Assembly (NCBI GenBank): GCA_016191205.1
Contig: JACPPB010000005.1
Span: 6,537 to 70,536, forward strand
From: Gammaproteobacteria bacterium
GTDB lineage: Bacteria > Pseudomonadota > Gammaproteobacteria > Pseudomonadales > Porticoccaceae
DNA length: 64,000 bases
Direction of reading: 5' to 3'
Positions 39,198 to 50,271 of this stretch are shown here, piece by piece (positions within the stretch are counted from its first letter, which is position 1; every line of letters begins with the position of its first letter). Below the pieces are notes generated by a model. That model was not told the DNA's origin, made no database searches, and saw only the letters and a list, made by a program, of their open reading frames with translations. A program made the position numbers and the translations under genes.

Positions 39198-40303
39198 CAG
39201 GCGCGCACCAACCCGGCGCCCGGGCGTCGGGGCCGCCAGCCCATCCACCACAGCATCAGGGCGGCGCCGATACCGAGAAACATGAGGTGGATCCACCACA
39301 GGCCGAGCGCGGGCGAAACGGCGCCGGCCTCAACCGCGCCGCGCGCCGCGTTGAGACTCACGAGGTAACCGATGTACAGGAACACCGCCGGCAGGATGTG
39401 CGCATAGCGGCCTTTGCGGGGATCGGTGCGGCTCAGAGGCAGTGCCATCAAAGTCACCACCAATACCAGCAACGCCGTGGAATAGCGCCATTGCAAAGCG
39501 GCGACGTATTTCGGATCGGAGGATCCGCGCAATGCGCTCGTAGGGATGGAATCGCTCCAGCCGGGTCGGTTGCGGGGCGCGGGTCTGGCAAGCCGCTGAC
39601 CGTATTCGACGAACTGGGTCACGTCGAAATCCGCCTGGCCCGGCACCCCCTGGTAGCGGTGCCCGTTGGTCAGCACCAGGTAGCTGGCCTGACCCTCCTC
39701 GGAGCGCTTCGGTTCGCCACGCTCGGCCACCACGATCACCATGCTCGGCTTGCCTTCGGCATCGGCTCCCGCCTCGACCAGAAACACCTTGTCCATGTGG
39801 CCATCGGGAAGCACCTGTTCGGCATAACTGACGCCCTTGCCGCCGTGCAGCGGGTAAAATTTGCCACCCTCCATGGCGTCGAACTCGCCGCGGGCTTTCT
39901 GCGCATCCACCAGCACCTCGGCGCGCGCCATGCCCTGGGGGCTCAGCAATAAACTCAGCCAGGCCACGACGCCCGCGACCACCACTGCCACGACGAGGGT
40001 GTAAGCCGCGATCCGCCATTGACTGACGCCACAGGCGTGCAACACCGTCATTTCGCTGTCCTGGTACAGCCTGCCGTAGGACAGCAGCACGGCGAGAAAA
40101 AACGCCAGCGGCAGGATGAGTTCGAGGAAGGCCGGCAACCGGTAACCCATGATGGCGAAGATCACATTGGGATCGATCTTGCCCTCGGCGGCATCGGCCA
40201 GGTACTGCACAAAGCGGCTGCTCATCACCACCATCAGCAGGACGAGAGCCACGGCCGCGGTGGTGGCGAGCAGATCCCGGGCGAGATAGCGAAAGATGAT
40301 CAC
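39197..40303 (-). CDS. lptF: LPS export ABC transporter permease LptF
   Basis: 'MIIFRYLARDLLATTAAVALVLLMVVMSSRFVQYLADAAEGKI'. Confidence 0.9.
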   Translation of the reverse strand: MIIFRYLARDLLATTAAVALVLLMVVMSSRFVQYLADAAEGKIDPNVIFAIMGYRLPAFLELILPLAFFLAVLLSYGRLYQDSEMTVLHACGVSQWRIAAYTLVVAVVVAGVVAWLSLLLSPQGMARAEVLVDAQKARGEFDAMEGGKFYPLHGGKGVSYAEQVLPDGHMDKVFLVEAGADAEGKPSMVIVVAERGEPKRSEEGQASYLVLTNGHRYQGVPGQADFDVTQFVEYGQRLARPAPRNRPGWSDSIPTSALRGSSDPKYVAALQWRYSTALLVLVVTLMALPLSRTDPRKGRYAHILPAVFLYIGYLVSLNAARGAVEAGAVSPALGLWWIHLMFLGIGAALMLWWMGWRPRRPGAGLVRA

Positions 40304-40416
40304 GGGTAGCGGCGCGGACTCGGTTGGGTGTGAGGGTCGGTTGGTGCCGGGGGAGGCATGGCTTACACTGCGACTCGATTATCCGGCATTCATCCGCACT
40401 TGTCTCTGGAGTCACC

Positions 40417-41919
40417 GTGCCAGACCACGCCCTGGAATTCAGCGCCCGCGCGGGCAGCGTCATCCCGTTCAAAACCGACTGCCTGATCGTCCCGGTGCCG
40501 GGCAAGCTGCCGCTGCCGGCTGCCGCCGCCGCGGTCGATGCCGCGCTGGGTGGTCAAATCAGCGCGCTGGTCGATGCCGGCGATTTCACCGGCGCGTTGA
40601 GCGCGGCGCTGATGCTGCACCAGCCTGCGGGGCTGACGGCGACGCGACTGTTGCTGATCGGCACCGGCAAGGAACCGCCCATGCCCCGCGATGTTCTCAA
40701 TCTGGTCGCGGCCGCTGCCCGCACGGTGCAGGGCACGCCGGCCAAGAGCGCTGCCCTGCTGGTCACGGATCTGCTCGGCGAGCGGGAGCCGACCGCGTTC
40801 GGACGCCAGGCGGCGCGCCTGTTTTGCGAGGCGGGCTACAAATTTCGCCCCGGTGAAGACAACGGCAAGCGCGGCAAACTCGGTCGGCTCACCCTGGTGT
40901 GCGAGGAGCGCAGTCAGGTGCGCCCGCTCACCCGGGGTCTCGAGCTGGGCGCCGCCATCGGCACGGGAATCAACAGCGCGCGCCGCCTCGGCGATCTGCC
41001 CGGCAATGTGTGCACGCCCGGCTACCTCGCGGAACAGGCCCGCGAACTGGGCAAACGCCATACCGGCGTCAGCGTCCGGGTGCTCGACGAAAAGCAGATG
41101 GCCAAGCTGAAAATGGGCGCATTGCTCTCCGTCACCGCGGGCACCGCGCAGCCCGCTTACCTGATCGCGCTGGAATACCGCGGTGCCGCCGCGCAGGCAC
41201 CGGTGGTGCTGGTCGGCAAGGGCGTGACCTTTGACTCCGGCGGCATCAGCCTCAAGCCCGGCGCCAAAATGGACGAAATGAAATACGACATGTGCGGCGC
41301 GGCGAGCGTCCTGGGCGTGATGGAAGCCGTGGCGGCGGCGGCACTGCCGCTGCACCTGGTGTGCCTCATTCCCACGGTGGAAAACCTGCCCAGCGGCACC
41401 GCCACCAAGCCCGGCGACGTGGTCACGTCGATGTCGGGCAAGACCATCGAGATTCTCAACACCGACGCCGAGGGCCGGCTGATCCTCTGCGACGCCCTCA
41501 CCTATGCGGCCCGTTACAAGCCGGCGGTGGTGATCGACATCGCCACCCTCACCGGCGCCTGTGTGGTGGCGCTGGGCAAGCAGGCGAGCGGCCTGTTCAG
41601 CCCCAACGACACTCTGGCGGCGGAGCTGCTGGCGGCGGGCGAGGCCTCCGGCGACCGCGCCTGGCGGCTGCCGCTGTGGAAGGAATACGACGAACAGCTC
41701 AAGAGCAACTTCGCGGACATCGCCAACGTGGGCGGGCCCGAAGCCGGCAGCATCACCGCCGGCTGCTTTCTGGCGCGCTTCACCAGGGACTACACCTGGG
41801 CGCACCTGGACATCGCCGGCACCGCCTGGAACTCGGGCCCGAAAGGCGCCACCGGCCGCCCCATCCCGCTGCTGATGGAGTACCTGCTCGGCCGTATCGA
41901 CGCGGTAGGGAACGCGTGA
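40417..41919 (+). CDS. pepA: Leucyl aminopeptidase (GTG start)
   Basis: 'VGKGVTFDSGGISLKPGAKMDEMKYDMCGAA', 'NTDAEGRLILCDAL'. Confidence 0.95.
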   Translation: MPDHALEFSARAGSVIPFKTDCLIVPVPGKLPLPAAAAAVDAALGGQISALVDAGDFTGALSAALMLHQPAGLTATRLLLIGTGKEPPMPRDVLNLVAAAARTVQGTPAKSAALLVTDLLGEREPTAFGRQAARLFCEAGYKFRPGEDNGKRGKLGRLTLVCEERSQVRPLTRGLELGAAIGTGINSARRLGDLPGNVCTPGYLAEQARELGKRHTGVSVRVLDEKQMAKLKMGALLSVTAGTAQPAYLIALEYRGAAAQAPVVLVGKGVTFDSGGISLKPGAKMDEMKYDMCGAASVLGVMEAVAAAALPLHLVCLIPTVENLPSGTATKPGDVVTSMSGKTIEILNTDAEGRLILCDALTYAARYKPAVVIDIATLTGACVVALGKQASGLFSPNDTLAAELLAAGEASGDRAWRLPLWKEYDEQLKSNFADIANVGGPEAGSITAGCFLARFTRDYTWAHLDIAGTAWNSGPKGATGRPIPLLMEYLLGRIDAVGNA

Positions 41920-42359
41920 CCCGAATCGGTTTCTACGAGATCACCGGCGGCGCCGACGCGCACCTCGCGCTGTGCTGCCAACTCGCCGCCAAGGCGATGG
42001 CACAGCGCATGGACACCCTGATTCACTGCCCCGATGCCGCAACGCTCGATCAGCTCGACGCCCTGCTCTGGAGCCACGCCCCTACCGCCTTCATCCCCCA
42101 TGGCCGCGCGCCCGATCCGGCCGCGCCCGTGACGCTGAATCTGGATGGCGACCCGGGTCACCATCACGGCCTGCTGATCAACCTGGCGGCGGTGGCGCCG
42201 GACTGGTTCAGCCGCTTCGAGCGTCTGGCGGAATTCGTCCACGCCGAAAATCCGCACCAGCGGGAACAGATGCGCGAGCGCTATCGTTTCTATCGCGATC
42301 GCGGTTACGCGATCCAGCACCACAAACTCGGCGTGCCGGCGCGCGCGCTGGCCTCATGA
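41916..42359 (+). CDS. holC: DNA polymerase III subunit chi (GTG start overlapping the pepA stop)
   Basis: 'RIGFYEITGGADAHLALCCQLAAKAMAQRMDTLIHCPD' HolC signature. Confidence 0.85.
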   Translation: MTRIGFYEITGGADAHLALCCQLAAKAMAQRMDTLIHCPDAATLDQLDALLWSHAPTAFIPHGRAPDPAAPVTLNLDGDPGHHHGLLINLAAVAPDWFSRFERLAEFVHAENPHQREQMRERYRFYRDRGYAIQHHKLGVPARALAS

Positions 42360-42526
42360 ACGGGCGCGAACCGGGCGATCCGGAGGACGATCCCGCGCCG
42401 GACCCCGCGGAACTCGATCTGTCGGTGCTGGAAATACCCATTCTCACCGAGGTGCTGGAACCTCCGGCAACGCCATCGCCAGTGGCGCCGGTTCCCGGAG
42501 ACCCGGAGCCGGATCAGCCCCTATAA
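42356..42526 (+). CDS. Small acidic protein between holC and valS
   Basis: 56 aa Asp/Glu/Pro-rich ORF with ATGA overlap to holC. Confidence 0.5.
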   Translation: MNGREPGDPEDDPAPDPAELDLSVLEIPILTEVLEPPATPSPVAPVPGDPEPDQPL

Positions 42527-42558
42527 TTCTCAACCTTGAATTCTCAACCTTGAATTCT
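42525..42558. repeat. 14-bp tandem repeat AATTCTCAACCTTG (2.4 copies)
   Basis: Direct reading: AATTCTCAACCTTG AATTCTCAACCTTG AATTCT. Confidence 0.8.
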
Positions 42559-42606
42559 GGCGCCCGACCTTGATTTCTCGGTCGTTGGGAGCCTTGGACC
42601 ATGTCC

Positions 42607-42662
42607 TTCGACAAGCTCAGGACGAACGGAGAGCTTCTGCTTCCGCTGGTGAACTTGTCGAA
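42607..42662. repeat. Palindromic intergenic repeat (TTCGACAAG...CTTGTCGAA)
   Basis: 9-bp inverted arms flanking 'CTCAGGACGAACGG...', resembling a repeat common in proteobacterial intergenic DNA. Confidence 0.65.
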
Positions 42663-42767
42663 GCATGAACGGGGCCTGATGATGCCGGGCATCACTGACT
42701 CTCGACCTTGACTTGCCGGCCCCGCGCCACCCGTTGCCACCTTCCACCACGAGAACCATCCCGCGTT

Positions 42768-45375
42768 ATGGACAAGACTTATCAGCCCGGCGCCATCGAA
42801 CAGCACTGGTACCAGATTTGGGAAGCACGCGGCTACTTCAAGCCGCGCGGCGCCGGCGAGCCCTTCTGCATCATGATCCCGCCACCCAATGTCACCGGCA
42901 GCCTGCACATGGGCCACGGTTTTCAGGACGCCATCATGGACGCCCTGATCCGCTTGCGGCGCATGCAGGGACGCAACACCCTGTGGCAAGTGGGCACCGA
43001 CCACGCCGGCATCGCCACCCAGATGGTGGTGGAGCGGCAACTCGAAGCCGAGGGGCTGAGCCGCCACGATCTCGGCCGCGAGGCCTTCATCGACCGGGTG
43101 TGGCGCTGGAAAGCGGAATCCGGCGGTACCATCACGCGCCAGTTGCGGCGCCTGGGCGCGTCCACCGACTGGTCGCGGGAACGCTTCACCATGGACGAAG
43201 GCTTCTCGCGCGCGGTGCGCGAAGCCTTCGTGCGCCTCCATGAAAAAGGCCTGATCTACCGCGGCCAGCGCCTGGTCAACTGGGATCCGCAACTGCACAC
43301 CGCGATTTCCGATCTCGAAGTGGTGAGCGAAGAGGAAGCCGGCCATCTCTGGCACTTCCGCTACCCCCTCGCCGACGGCTCCGGGCACCTCACCGTCGCC
43401 ACCACTCGCCCCGAAACCATGCTGGGCGACACCGCGGTCGCGGTGCATCCGCAAGATGAACGCTACCGCCACCTGGTGGGCAAAAGCATCCGGCTGCCGC
43501 TGGCGGACCGGGAAATTCCGATCATCGCAGATGACTATGTAGATCCGGCATTCGGCAGCGGCTGCGTGAAAATCACGCCGGCCCACGATTTCAACGACCA
43601 CGCCCTGGGTGAGCGCCACAGCCTGCCCCTGATCAATATCCTGGATGCGGATGCGCGCCTGAACGGCAACGTCCCGCCCGCCTACCGTGGCCTCGACCGC
43701 TTCGCGGCGCGCCAGCGCGTGGTGGCCGACCTCGACGCGTTGGGGCTGCTGGAGAAGGTCGAGGACCACCGCCTCAAGGTGCCGCGCGGCGACCGCTCCG
43801 GCGTGGTGATCGAACCCTGGCTCACCGAGCAGTGGTATGTGGACGCCAAACGTCTGGCGCCGCGCGCCATCGCCGCGGTCGAAAGCGGCGCCATCCGTTT
43901 CGTGCCGAAGCAGTACGAAAACATGTATTTCGCCTGGATGCGCGAGATTCAGGACTGGTGCATCAGCCGGCAACTCTGGTGGGGACACCGGATTCCCGCC
44001 TGGTACGATCCCGACGGCAAGGTTTATGTGGGCCGCTCGGAAGCGGACGTGCGCAGCCGGCACGGCATCGCGGCCGCGGTGCCCTTGCGCCAGGACGAGG
44101 ACGTGCTCGACACCTGGTTCTCCTCCGGGCTGTGGACCTTCGGCACTCTCGGCTGGCCCGAGCCGACCGCGGAGCTGGCCGGCTTCCATCCCACCGACGT
44201 GCTGGTCACCGGCTTCGACATCATCTTCTTCTGGGTCGCCCGCATGATCATGCTGACCCTGGAATTCACGGACGAAGTGCCGTTTCGCACCATCTACGTC
44301 CACGGCCTGGTGCGCGACGGCCAGGGCCAGAAGATGTCGAAATCCAAGGGCAATGTGCTGGACCCCATCGACCTGATCGACGGCATCGGCCTGGAAGAAC
44401 TGGTGGCCAAACGCACCAGCGGGCTGATGCGACCCAAGGATGCGGAGAAAATCGCCCGCCAGACCCGCAAGGAATTCCCCGACGGCATCGCCGCCCACGG
44501 CACCGATGCCCTGCGCTACACCTATTATTCGCTCGCCAGCACCGGGCGCGACGTCCGCTTCGACGTCGGCCGCATCGAAGGTTTCCGCAACTTCTGCAAC
44601 AAGCTCTGGAACGCGACCCGCTATGTGCTGATGAACACCGAGGGCGAGGACTGCGCTCAGGACGGGCACGACGAATACGAGCTGTCCCGCGCCGACCGCT
44701 GGATCATCAGTCGCCTGCAGCGCGCCGAGCAGGCGGTGATCGCCGCACTCGACAGCTTCCGTTTCGACCTGGCTTCCCAGGCGCTCTACGAATTCGTGTG
44801 GTCCGACTACTGCGACTGGTATCTGGAACTGTCGAAACCCGTACTCTGGGACGAGGCCGCACCCCCGGCCCTGAAAATCGGCACGCGCCGCACCCTGGTG
44901 CGGGTGCTCGAAACGACCTTGCGCCTCGCCCACCCGTTCATGCCCTTCATCACAAATGAACATCGCGCCGGGGCGCAAACTGCCGCTCTATTTCCGCCAC
45001 GGCGACGCCGCCGACCGCGCCCGCCTGGACGCCAATCGCAGCTATCTGGCGCGGCTCGCCAATCTCGACGCCATTATCTGGCTGGAACCGAACGCCGAAC
45101 CACCGGCCGCGGCGACGGTGCTCGCCGGCGCCATGGAAATCCATGTGCCGCTCGCGGGGCTCATCGACAAGGACGCGGAACTCGCGCGGCTCGACCGCGA
45201 AATCGCCAAAACCGCGCAGGAGATCCAGCGTCTGAACGGCAAACTCGGCAACGACAATTTTGTCGCCAATGCGCCGCCCGACGTGGTGGAACGGGAGCGC
45301 GAAAAAGCGGCGGCGGCGGCGGATGCCCTGCAGCGGCTATCCGCGCAGCGCAAGCGGATCGCCGCTTTGCCCTGA
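42768..45375 (+). pseudogene. valS: Valyl-tRNA synthetase, disrupted by an internal deletion/frameshift near 44955
   Basis: Frame runs normally to '[10 protein letters not shown]' then into nonsense; another frame resumes at '[16 protein letters not shown]...' and gives the C-terminal arm, ending at 45375. Confidence 0.85.
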
Positions 45376-45462
45376 CCGCGGAGCCACGCTGCCGGGGTCC
45401 AATTCGCGGACCATACCGGTTACCCTTGGGACAAGCCTTGTCGATCAGCACGAGACGTCCCC

Positions 45463-47178
45463 ATGACCGAGACCGCCGCGATTCCCGTCCCCGTTCCGCT
45501 GCTCGATCAGCGCCTGACGACGGCGCCGGGTTCGCCGTTCGGCATCGAAACGCTCAACATCCGGGGCATCGAAACCCCGTGCTGGCGCCAGAGCTTTCCC
45601 CATCTGCGCGCGGCGTTCGCGCACACCGCACAGTTCGCGGCGCGCGACTATCTGGTGTACGAAGGCGAGCGTCATACCTACGCCGAGCACCACCGCCAGG
45701 TTGCGGCGCTCGCCCACGCCCTGACGACACGCTTCGGCATCCGCAAGGGCGATCGCGTGGCGCTGGCGATGCGCAATTATCCCGAATGGCCCGCGGTGTT
45801 CTGGGCCAGCGTGGCGATCGGCGCCATCATCGTGCCGCTCAACGCCTGGCTGACCGGCGGCGAACTCGCCTATGCGCTGGCCGATTCCGGCAGCCGCCTG
45901 CTGGTGGTCGACGCCGAGCGGCTGGCGAATCTCGCGCCGCATCTGCCCACGCTGACGGAGCTGGAAGCCACCGTCGTGGTGCGTGGCGCCGACGCGCTGC
46001 CGGCGCGGGTTCATGCCTGGGGCGAGGTGCTCGCTGAACCCCATCCCGCAGAGCTGCCGCCCTGCGCGCTCGATCCCGAGGACGACGCCGCGATCTACTA
46101 CACCTCCGGCACCACCGGGCGACCCAAGGGCGCGCTGCTCACCCACCGCAACATCTGCGCCAACCAGGTCACCGGCGTCTATCTGCGCGCGCGTACCGAA
46201 TTCCGCTACGGCCGCACGCCCCAGCCACCCACACAGCAGATGGGTCAGCTCATCAGCGTGCCGCTGTTTCATGTCACGGGTTCCGTCGCCATGCTGATCG
46301 GCAGCACCATCCAGGGTTCGAAACTGGTGTTCATGCGTCGCTGGGATCCCGAAGACGCGATCCGGCTGATCGAACGCGAGCGTCTCAACTCGTTTGGCGG
46401 CGTGCCCTCAATGCCGTTGCAGGTGATCGAATCGCCTGTTTTCAGGCAACACGACACCTCCTCGGTGATGGCGGTGCTGTTCGGCGGCGCCCCGCCGTCG
46501 CCGGAACTCGCGCGTCGCATCAAGGACGTGTTCCCGAACGCATCGGCCAGCAACGGCTACGGCCTCACCGAAACCTCCGGCGTCGCCACCGTGAATGTCG
46601 CCGAGGACTATCTGGCCAAGCCCGCCAGCGCGGGCGTGCCGGCGCCGGTGTCGCGCGTGAAGATCATGGATCGGGATGCCATCGCGGAACTGCCGGTGGG
46701 TGAGACCGGCGAAATCTGGATTCGCGGCCCGCAGGTATTCAAGGGTTATTGGCGCAATCCCGAAGCCACCACCAATGCGCTGGTGGATGGCTGGCTGCGC
46801 AGCGGCGATCTGGGTTACGTGGATGCGGAAGGCGCGCTGTTCGTGGTCGATCGCGCCAAGGACATGCTGCTGCGCGGCGGCGAGAACATCTACTGCATCG
46901 AAGTCGAAAACGCGTTGCACACCCACCCGGAAGTGCTGGATGTCGCCGTGGTAGGCATTCCCGATCCGATCCTGGGCGAACGCGTGGGCGCCATGGTGCA
47001 GTTGCGCGCGGGCGCCACCGCGGATGCCGCGGCCCTGCGCGCCCATGTCGCCGCGCGTATCGCCGCGTTCAAGGTACCCGAGCGCATCGACATCGTGCGC
47101 GAACCGCTGCCGCGCAACGCCAACGGCAAGATTCTCAAGCCGCAGGTGAAAGCGGCGATGGGGTTGTCAGGCGGCTGA
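45463..47178 (+). CDS. AMP-dependent acyl-CoA synthetase/ligase (class I adenylate-forming)
   Basis: '[21 protein letters not shown]' and '[32 protein letters not shown]'. Confidence 0.9.
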   Translation: MTETAAIPVPVPLLDQRLTTAPGSPFGIETLNIRGIETPCWRQSFPHLRAAFAHTAQFAARDYLVYEGERHTYAEHHRQVAALAHALTTRFGIRKGDRVALAMRNYPEWPAVFWASVAIGAIIVPLNAWLTGGELAYALADSGSRLLVVDAERLANLAPHLPTLTELEATVVVRGADALPARVHAWGEVLAEPHPAELPPCALDPEDDAAIYYTSGTTGRPKGALLTHRNICANQVTGVYLRARTEFRYGRTPQPPTQQMGQLISVPLFHVTGSVAMLIGSTIQGSKLVFMRRWDPEDAIRLIERERLNSFGGVPSMPLQVIESPVFRQHDTSSVMAVLFGGAPPSPELARRIKDVFPNASASNGYGLTETSGVATVNVAEDYLAKPASAGVPAPVSRVKIMDRDAIAELPVGETGEIWIRGPQVFKGYWRNPEATTNALVDGWLRSGDLGYVDAEGALFVVDRAKDMLLRGGENIYCIEVENALHTHPEVLDVAVVGIPDPILGERVGAMVQLRAGATADAAALRAHVAARIAAFKVPERIDIVREPLPRNANGKILKPQVKAAMGLSGG

Positions 47179-47274
47179 AAAACCGCCGCGGCAGTTTCTC
47201 TGTTGCCTGTAGGTCGAGCACGCTCCGTTTCCGTTCACCCCGAGCGCGAGCCGTCGAAGGGCGGGCCTCTCCGT

Positions 47275-47802
47275 TCAGGGTTCGACCGACTCGATAGGAA
47301 CGGAAGCTGGCACATCGCGCGTACAAGCGGGCACACCGGTGCCAGGTGCTTCAACGTCATAGCCATGGGTATAAGGCCAGCCAAAACCCCAGCGCCAGGG
47401 CGTCGGCAGATAGGGCGTGCCGCCGACACGCACACCGAAATAGTACAGCCTCGCCAGAACCGGATGATTTTTCGCCGCCACACATTGACCGAATTCCGCG
47501 TCAGCCAACGCGCGTTCCTCCGCGCTGCCCCCACGCCAGTAGCGCGCATCATGTTCGTCGCAACAGCGCGCGAAATTGAAATCCGGAGCCATCGAACAGC
47601 CATCGACCACGCAGGCACGGGGAGGCTGCGGCACCCCGGCGGGCAGCGCACCGATGGCGTCGCAGGGGATTTGGCGGGCGCAGCCACCGATCGCCAGTGC
47701 CGCCGCACATCCGCAAGTGCGCCACAGGGCCTTGCCGATGGCCGTGCGGAGGGCGCGGAACCGCGCCGCGACCTTGAACATCGGCTGGCGGGGCGGCATC
47801 AC
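47275..47802 (-). CDS. Putative phospholipase A2-like lipoprotein
   Basis: Lipobox 'AIGGC'; 'FARCCDEHDARYWRGGSAEERALADAEFGQC' resembles the PLA2 CCxxHDxxY site. Confidence 0.6.
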   Translation of the reverse strand: MMPPRQPMFKVAARFRALRTAIGKALWRTCGCAAALAIGGCARQIPCDAIGALPAGVPQPPRACVVDGCSMAPDFNFARCCDEHDARYWRGGSAEERALADAEFGQCVAAKNHPVLARLYYFGVRVGGTPYLPTPWRWGFGWPYTHGYDVEAPGTGVPACTRDVPASVPIESVEP

Positions 47803-49133
47803 TTGGTGTAGGTACAGGTCGGGTTGTCACCACCAAGGTAATCGCCGCCGCTCAAAATGTCCCTGATCGCCGCCAGACAGACGTTGTCAGGCGTCATCAG
47901 GCGCGCCACCACCTTGTCGATCACCCTGGCATCCGGTCTGCTGATCTTGAAATTGGTGGGAATGTTGGTGACCTCCTTTCTGAGTTCATCGTCCTTGATG
48001 TCCTCGAATTTGACATGGTAGAAAATCGTATGGGCTTTCCTCGCGCTGTCGCCGTCCTTCAGGGCAGTGAGTTTCGCGACAAATTCCCCCAGCGTCTTTT
48101 CGCGATTGGCAGCGAGCAGACTGTCGGACGAATCCAGAAAATTGCTGTCGACGATAAAATCGGAGACCTTGCGCGAATCCCAGTCATGGCTATCGACGCC
48201 GCTCTTTCCCGTGTACGCATCCACCAGAATCACGATGACGCGCGGCGGAATCGGCGTTTCCATGGTATCGAACATCCGGGATACGCCATAGAGGCCAAGG
48301 TTGTCCATATTCCCGCCATCGAACACATGGGTGTAAGCATCTTTGTCGAAGTTTTTCAGCGTCATGTAGCTGAACACCGCGGGGAAGGTGGCAGTGGCCA
48401 TGACCGCGCGTCCCAGCTCATAGTCGTTGATGTCGGACTTGATGGTCGAAAAATCCTCGGCGGTGAAGGTGAACGATTTGCCGAAGGAATCGCTGGTGCC
48501 ATTGGTCGCGTTGAGTATCAGGTAGGGTCGATCAGGCAGCAAATCACCTATCTTGAGATCTTGCCCGGTGGGCCGCCGATCATACAAATTGTCCGCCAGG
48601 GTTTGCGCCATGATGTCGGTGCGGTCATACGAAGTGACCCAGTATTTGGCGATATTGGTCGGCCAGAACCAGTTGCCGAACCATTTGTTGATGTAATTTT
48701 TCCGCATCAATCGCCTGACCACTGCCCGGTCCCACTCACGCCCGTAACCCCGCTGCGCCGCCGAACCGGGACAGGGCTTGGCGTCGGTTGAAATCCCGTA
48801 ATAGGCCGCCGGCAGCGAACCGCCGGAGACCGAGGAAATCACATCGACCTCACACAGCATGTCGAGATCGGGAAACGTCGTTTGCAACGCGAGCATCACA
48901 TTGGCGGACCAATAGGCGGCACGGCTGCCGCCGCCCGACAGCGCCAGCACAAACAGGGTATCGTCGCGCCCGCGCTCGGGCGTCACGTGCAGCGTCGCGC
49001 GACTGAGCTCGATGGCGGGATCCCGCCGCTCGACATTGGTATGGGAATACGGCGAAAACCCGCAGGCAGACAGCAACAGCGCAACACCGACGGTCCAGAT
49101 TCCGGCTTTCATATTGGGCCTCCGCTGCACCAA
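47799..49133 (-). CDS. Patatin-like phospholipase lipoprotein
   Basis: Lipobox 'LLSAC'; 'LALSGGGSRAAYWSANVML', 'VISSVSGGSLPAAYYG', 'FDGGNMDNLGL'. Confidence 0.85.
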   Translation of the reverse strand: MVQRRPNMKAGIWTVGVALLLSACGFSPYSHTNVERRDPAIELSRATLHVTPERGRDDTLFVLALSGGGSRAAYWSANVMLALQTTFPDLDMLCEVDVISSVSGGSLPAAYYGISTDAKPCPGSAAQRGYGREWDRAVVRRLMRKNYINKWFGNWFWPTNIAKYWVTSYDRTDIMAQTLADNLYDRRPTGQDLKIGDLLPDRPYLILNATNGTSDSFGKSFTFTAEDFSTIKSDINDYELGRAVMATATFPAVFSYMTLKNFDKDAYTHVFDGGNMDNLGLYGVSRMFDTMETPIPPRVIVILVDAYTGKSGVDSHDWDSRKVSDFIVDSNFLDSSDSLLAANREKTLGEFVAKLTALKDGDSARKAHTIFYHVKFEDIKDDELRKEVTNIPTNFKISRPDARVIDKVVARLMTPDNVCLAAIRDILSGGDYLGGDNPTCTYTK

Positions 49134-49288
49134 TGCTCGTCGCGTTCCGCTGTCCGCTCGACGCGGCTTGTCATGCCCCGATAGTAGGTCCGACTTGTCC
49201 GGGGCGGCAAGGTGGGCGATCCGGATCCACTGATACCGCCGTCACAATAATCGCGTTGCCCCGGACGGACGCGAGCATGGCCTTGGAT

Positions 49289-49735
49289 TCATTGTGAACG
49301 CGAGGCAATCGTCGCTTCCCAGACCGCGACATCACCCGCAATTACCCGAAACAGCGGATGCGGATCGGGCAGTTTGAGGGCGGTGAATTGCTCAAGCCAC
49401 GCCGGTGCTCGTATCAGAAGCTTGTTGGTGAGATGTTCCCATTCATGGCGGAGCTGACCTTCAGTGACCGTCAGTGGGTTGCCGGATCCGTCACGGCCAA
49501 TCTTGCTCGCGTCGAAGCGATAACCGCGACATTCGGCCTCCGACCATACGCCGCGGAGATACGCCACGATATTCCCGCCGGGATCCGGAGACTCCAGAAA
49601 TCGTGCCAACTGTGGATGATGTTTGTAGCCCCGCGTTTGACCCGCGATAACCGCCTGAGCCAGCAAACCTTCGCGCCATAACGCCACGAGGCCTTTGGTG
49701 TCGAGATAGCGGGGATGCAACGACCATATCCGCAT
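49289..49735 (-). CDS. Pyrimidine-dimer DNA glycosylase (T4 endonuclease V-like family)
   Basis: 'MRIWSLHPRYLDTKGLVALWREGLLAQAVIAGQTRGYKHHPQLARF'. Confidence 0.85.
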   Translation of the reverse strand: MRIWSLHPRYLDTKGLVALWREGLLAQAVIAGQTRGYKHHPQLARFLESPDPGGNIVAYLRGVWSEAECRGYRFDASKIGRDGSGNPLTVTEGQLRHEWEHLTNKLLIRAPAWLEQFTALKLPDPHPLFRVIAGDVAVWEATIASRSQ

Positions 49736-49791
49736 ACGTCATTTACCCGGTGGTTCACAACAGGCCACGGGAATTGCGCGAATCGCTCACG

Positions 49792-50271
49792 TCAGACAAC
49801 GCTCTGACCCGCAGCAGCTTCCGCGAATTTACGAATTTTCCTCACCATCGCGCGCAGTCCGTTGCCCCGCGTAGGCGAGATATGGCGCAGCAGATCGATG
49901 CGCGCGAAAAATTCTTCGATGTCGAAGGTGCCGATTTCGGCGGGCGTGCGGTTGTTGAAGGCAGCGAGGACGATGGCCGCGAGTCCCCGGACGATGAGCG
50001 CGTCCGAATCCACGATGAATTGCAGTTTCCCGGTGACCGGGTCGCGGCGGTGCTCGATCCACACCTGACTCTGGCAGCCGTGGATATAACGGTCTTCGGT
50101 TTTGAGTTCTTCCGGCATCGGCGGCAGTTCCTTGCCGAGGTCGATGAGGTAGCGATAGCGGTCTTCCCAGTCGTCGAAAAAGGCGAGCGACTCGGCGATA
50201 TCCTCGGCGTCGATGCCGCGGCCGAAGGGCACCTGCTCGAACACGGCGGTGTAATCGGCCGCGCCGTCCAT
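49792..50271 (-). CDS. sufE: Cysteine desulfuration protein SufE
   Basis: 'DRYRYLIDLGKELPPMPEELKTEDRYIHGCQSQVWIE'. Confidence 0.9.
   Translation of the reverse strand: MDGAADYTAVFEQVPFGRGIDAEDIAESLAFFDDWEDRYRYLIDLGKELPPMPEELKTEDRYIHGCQSQVWIEHRRDPVTGKLQFIVDSDALIVRGLAAIVLAAFNNRTPAEIGTFDIEEFFARIDLLRHISPTRGNGLRAMVRKIRKFAEAAAGQSVV

Noticed and set aside
42444-44978. 844-aa antisense ORF over valS
   Set aside because: Shadow of valS coding sequence
44956-46037. C-terminal ~360 residues of the ORF track entry 42708..46037
   Set aside because: Out-of-frame Arg-rich read-through after the valS lesion; overlaps the real valS 3' end and acyl-CoA ligase start
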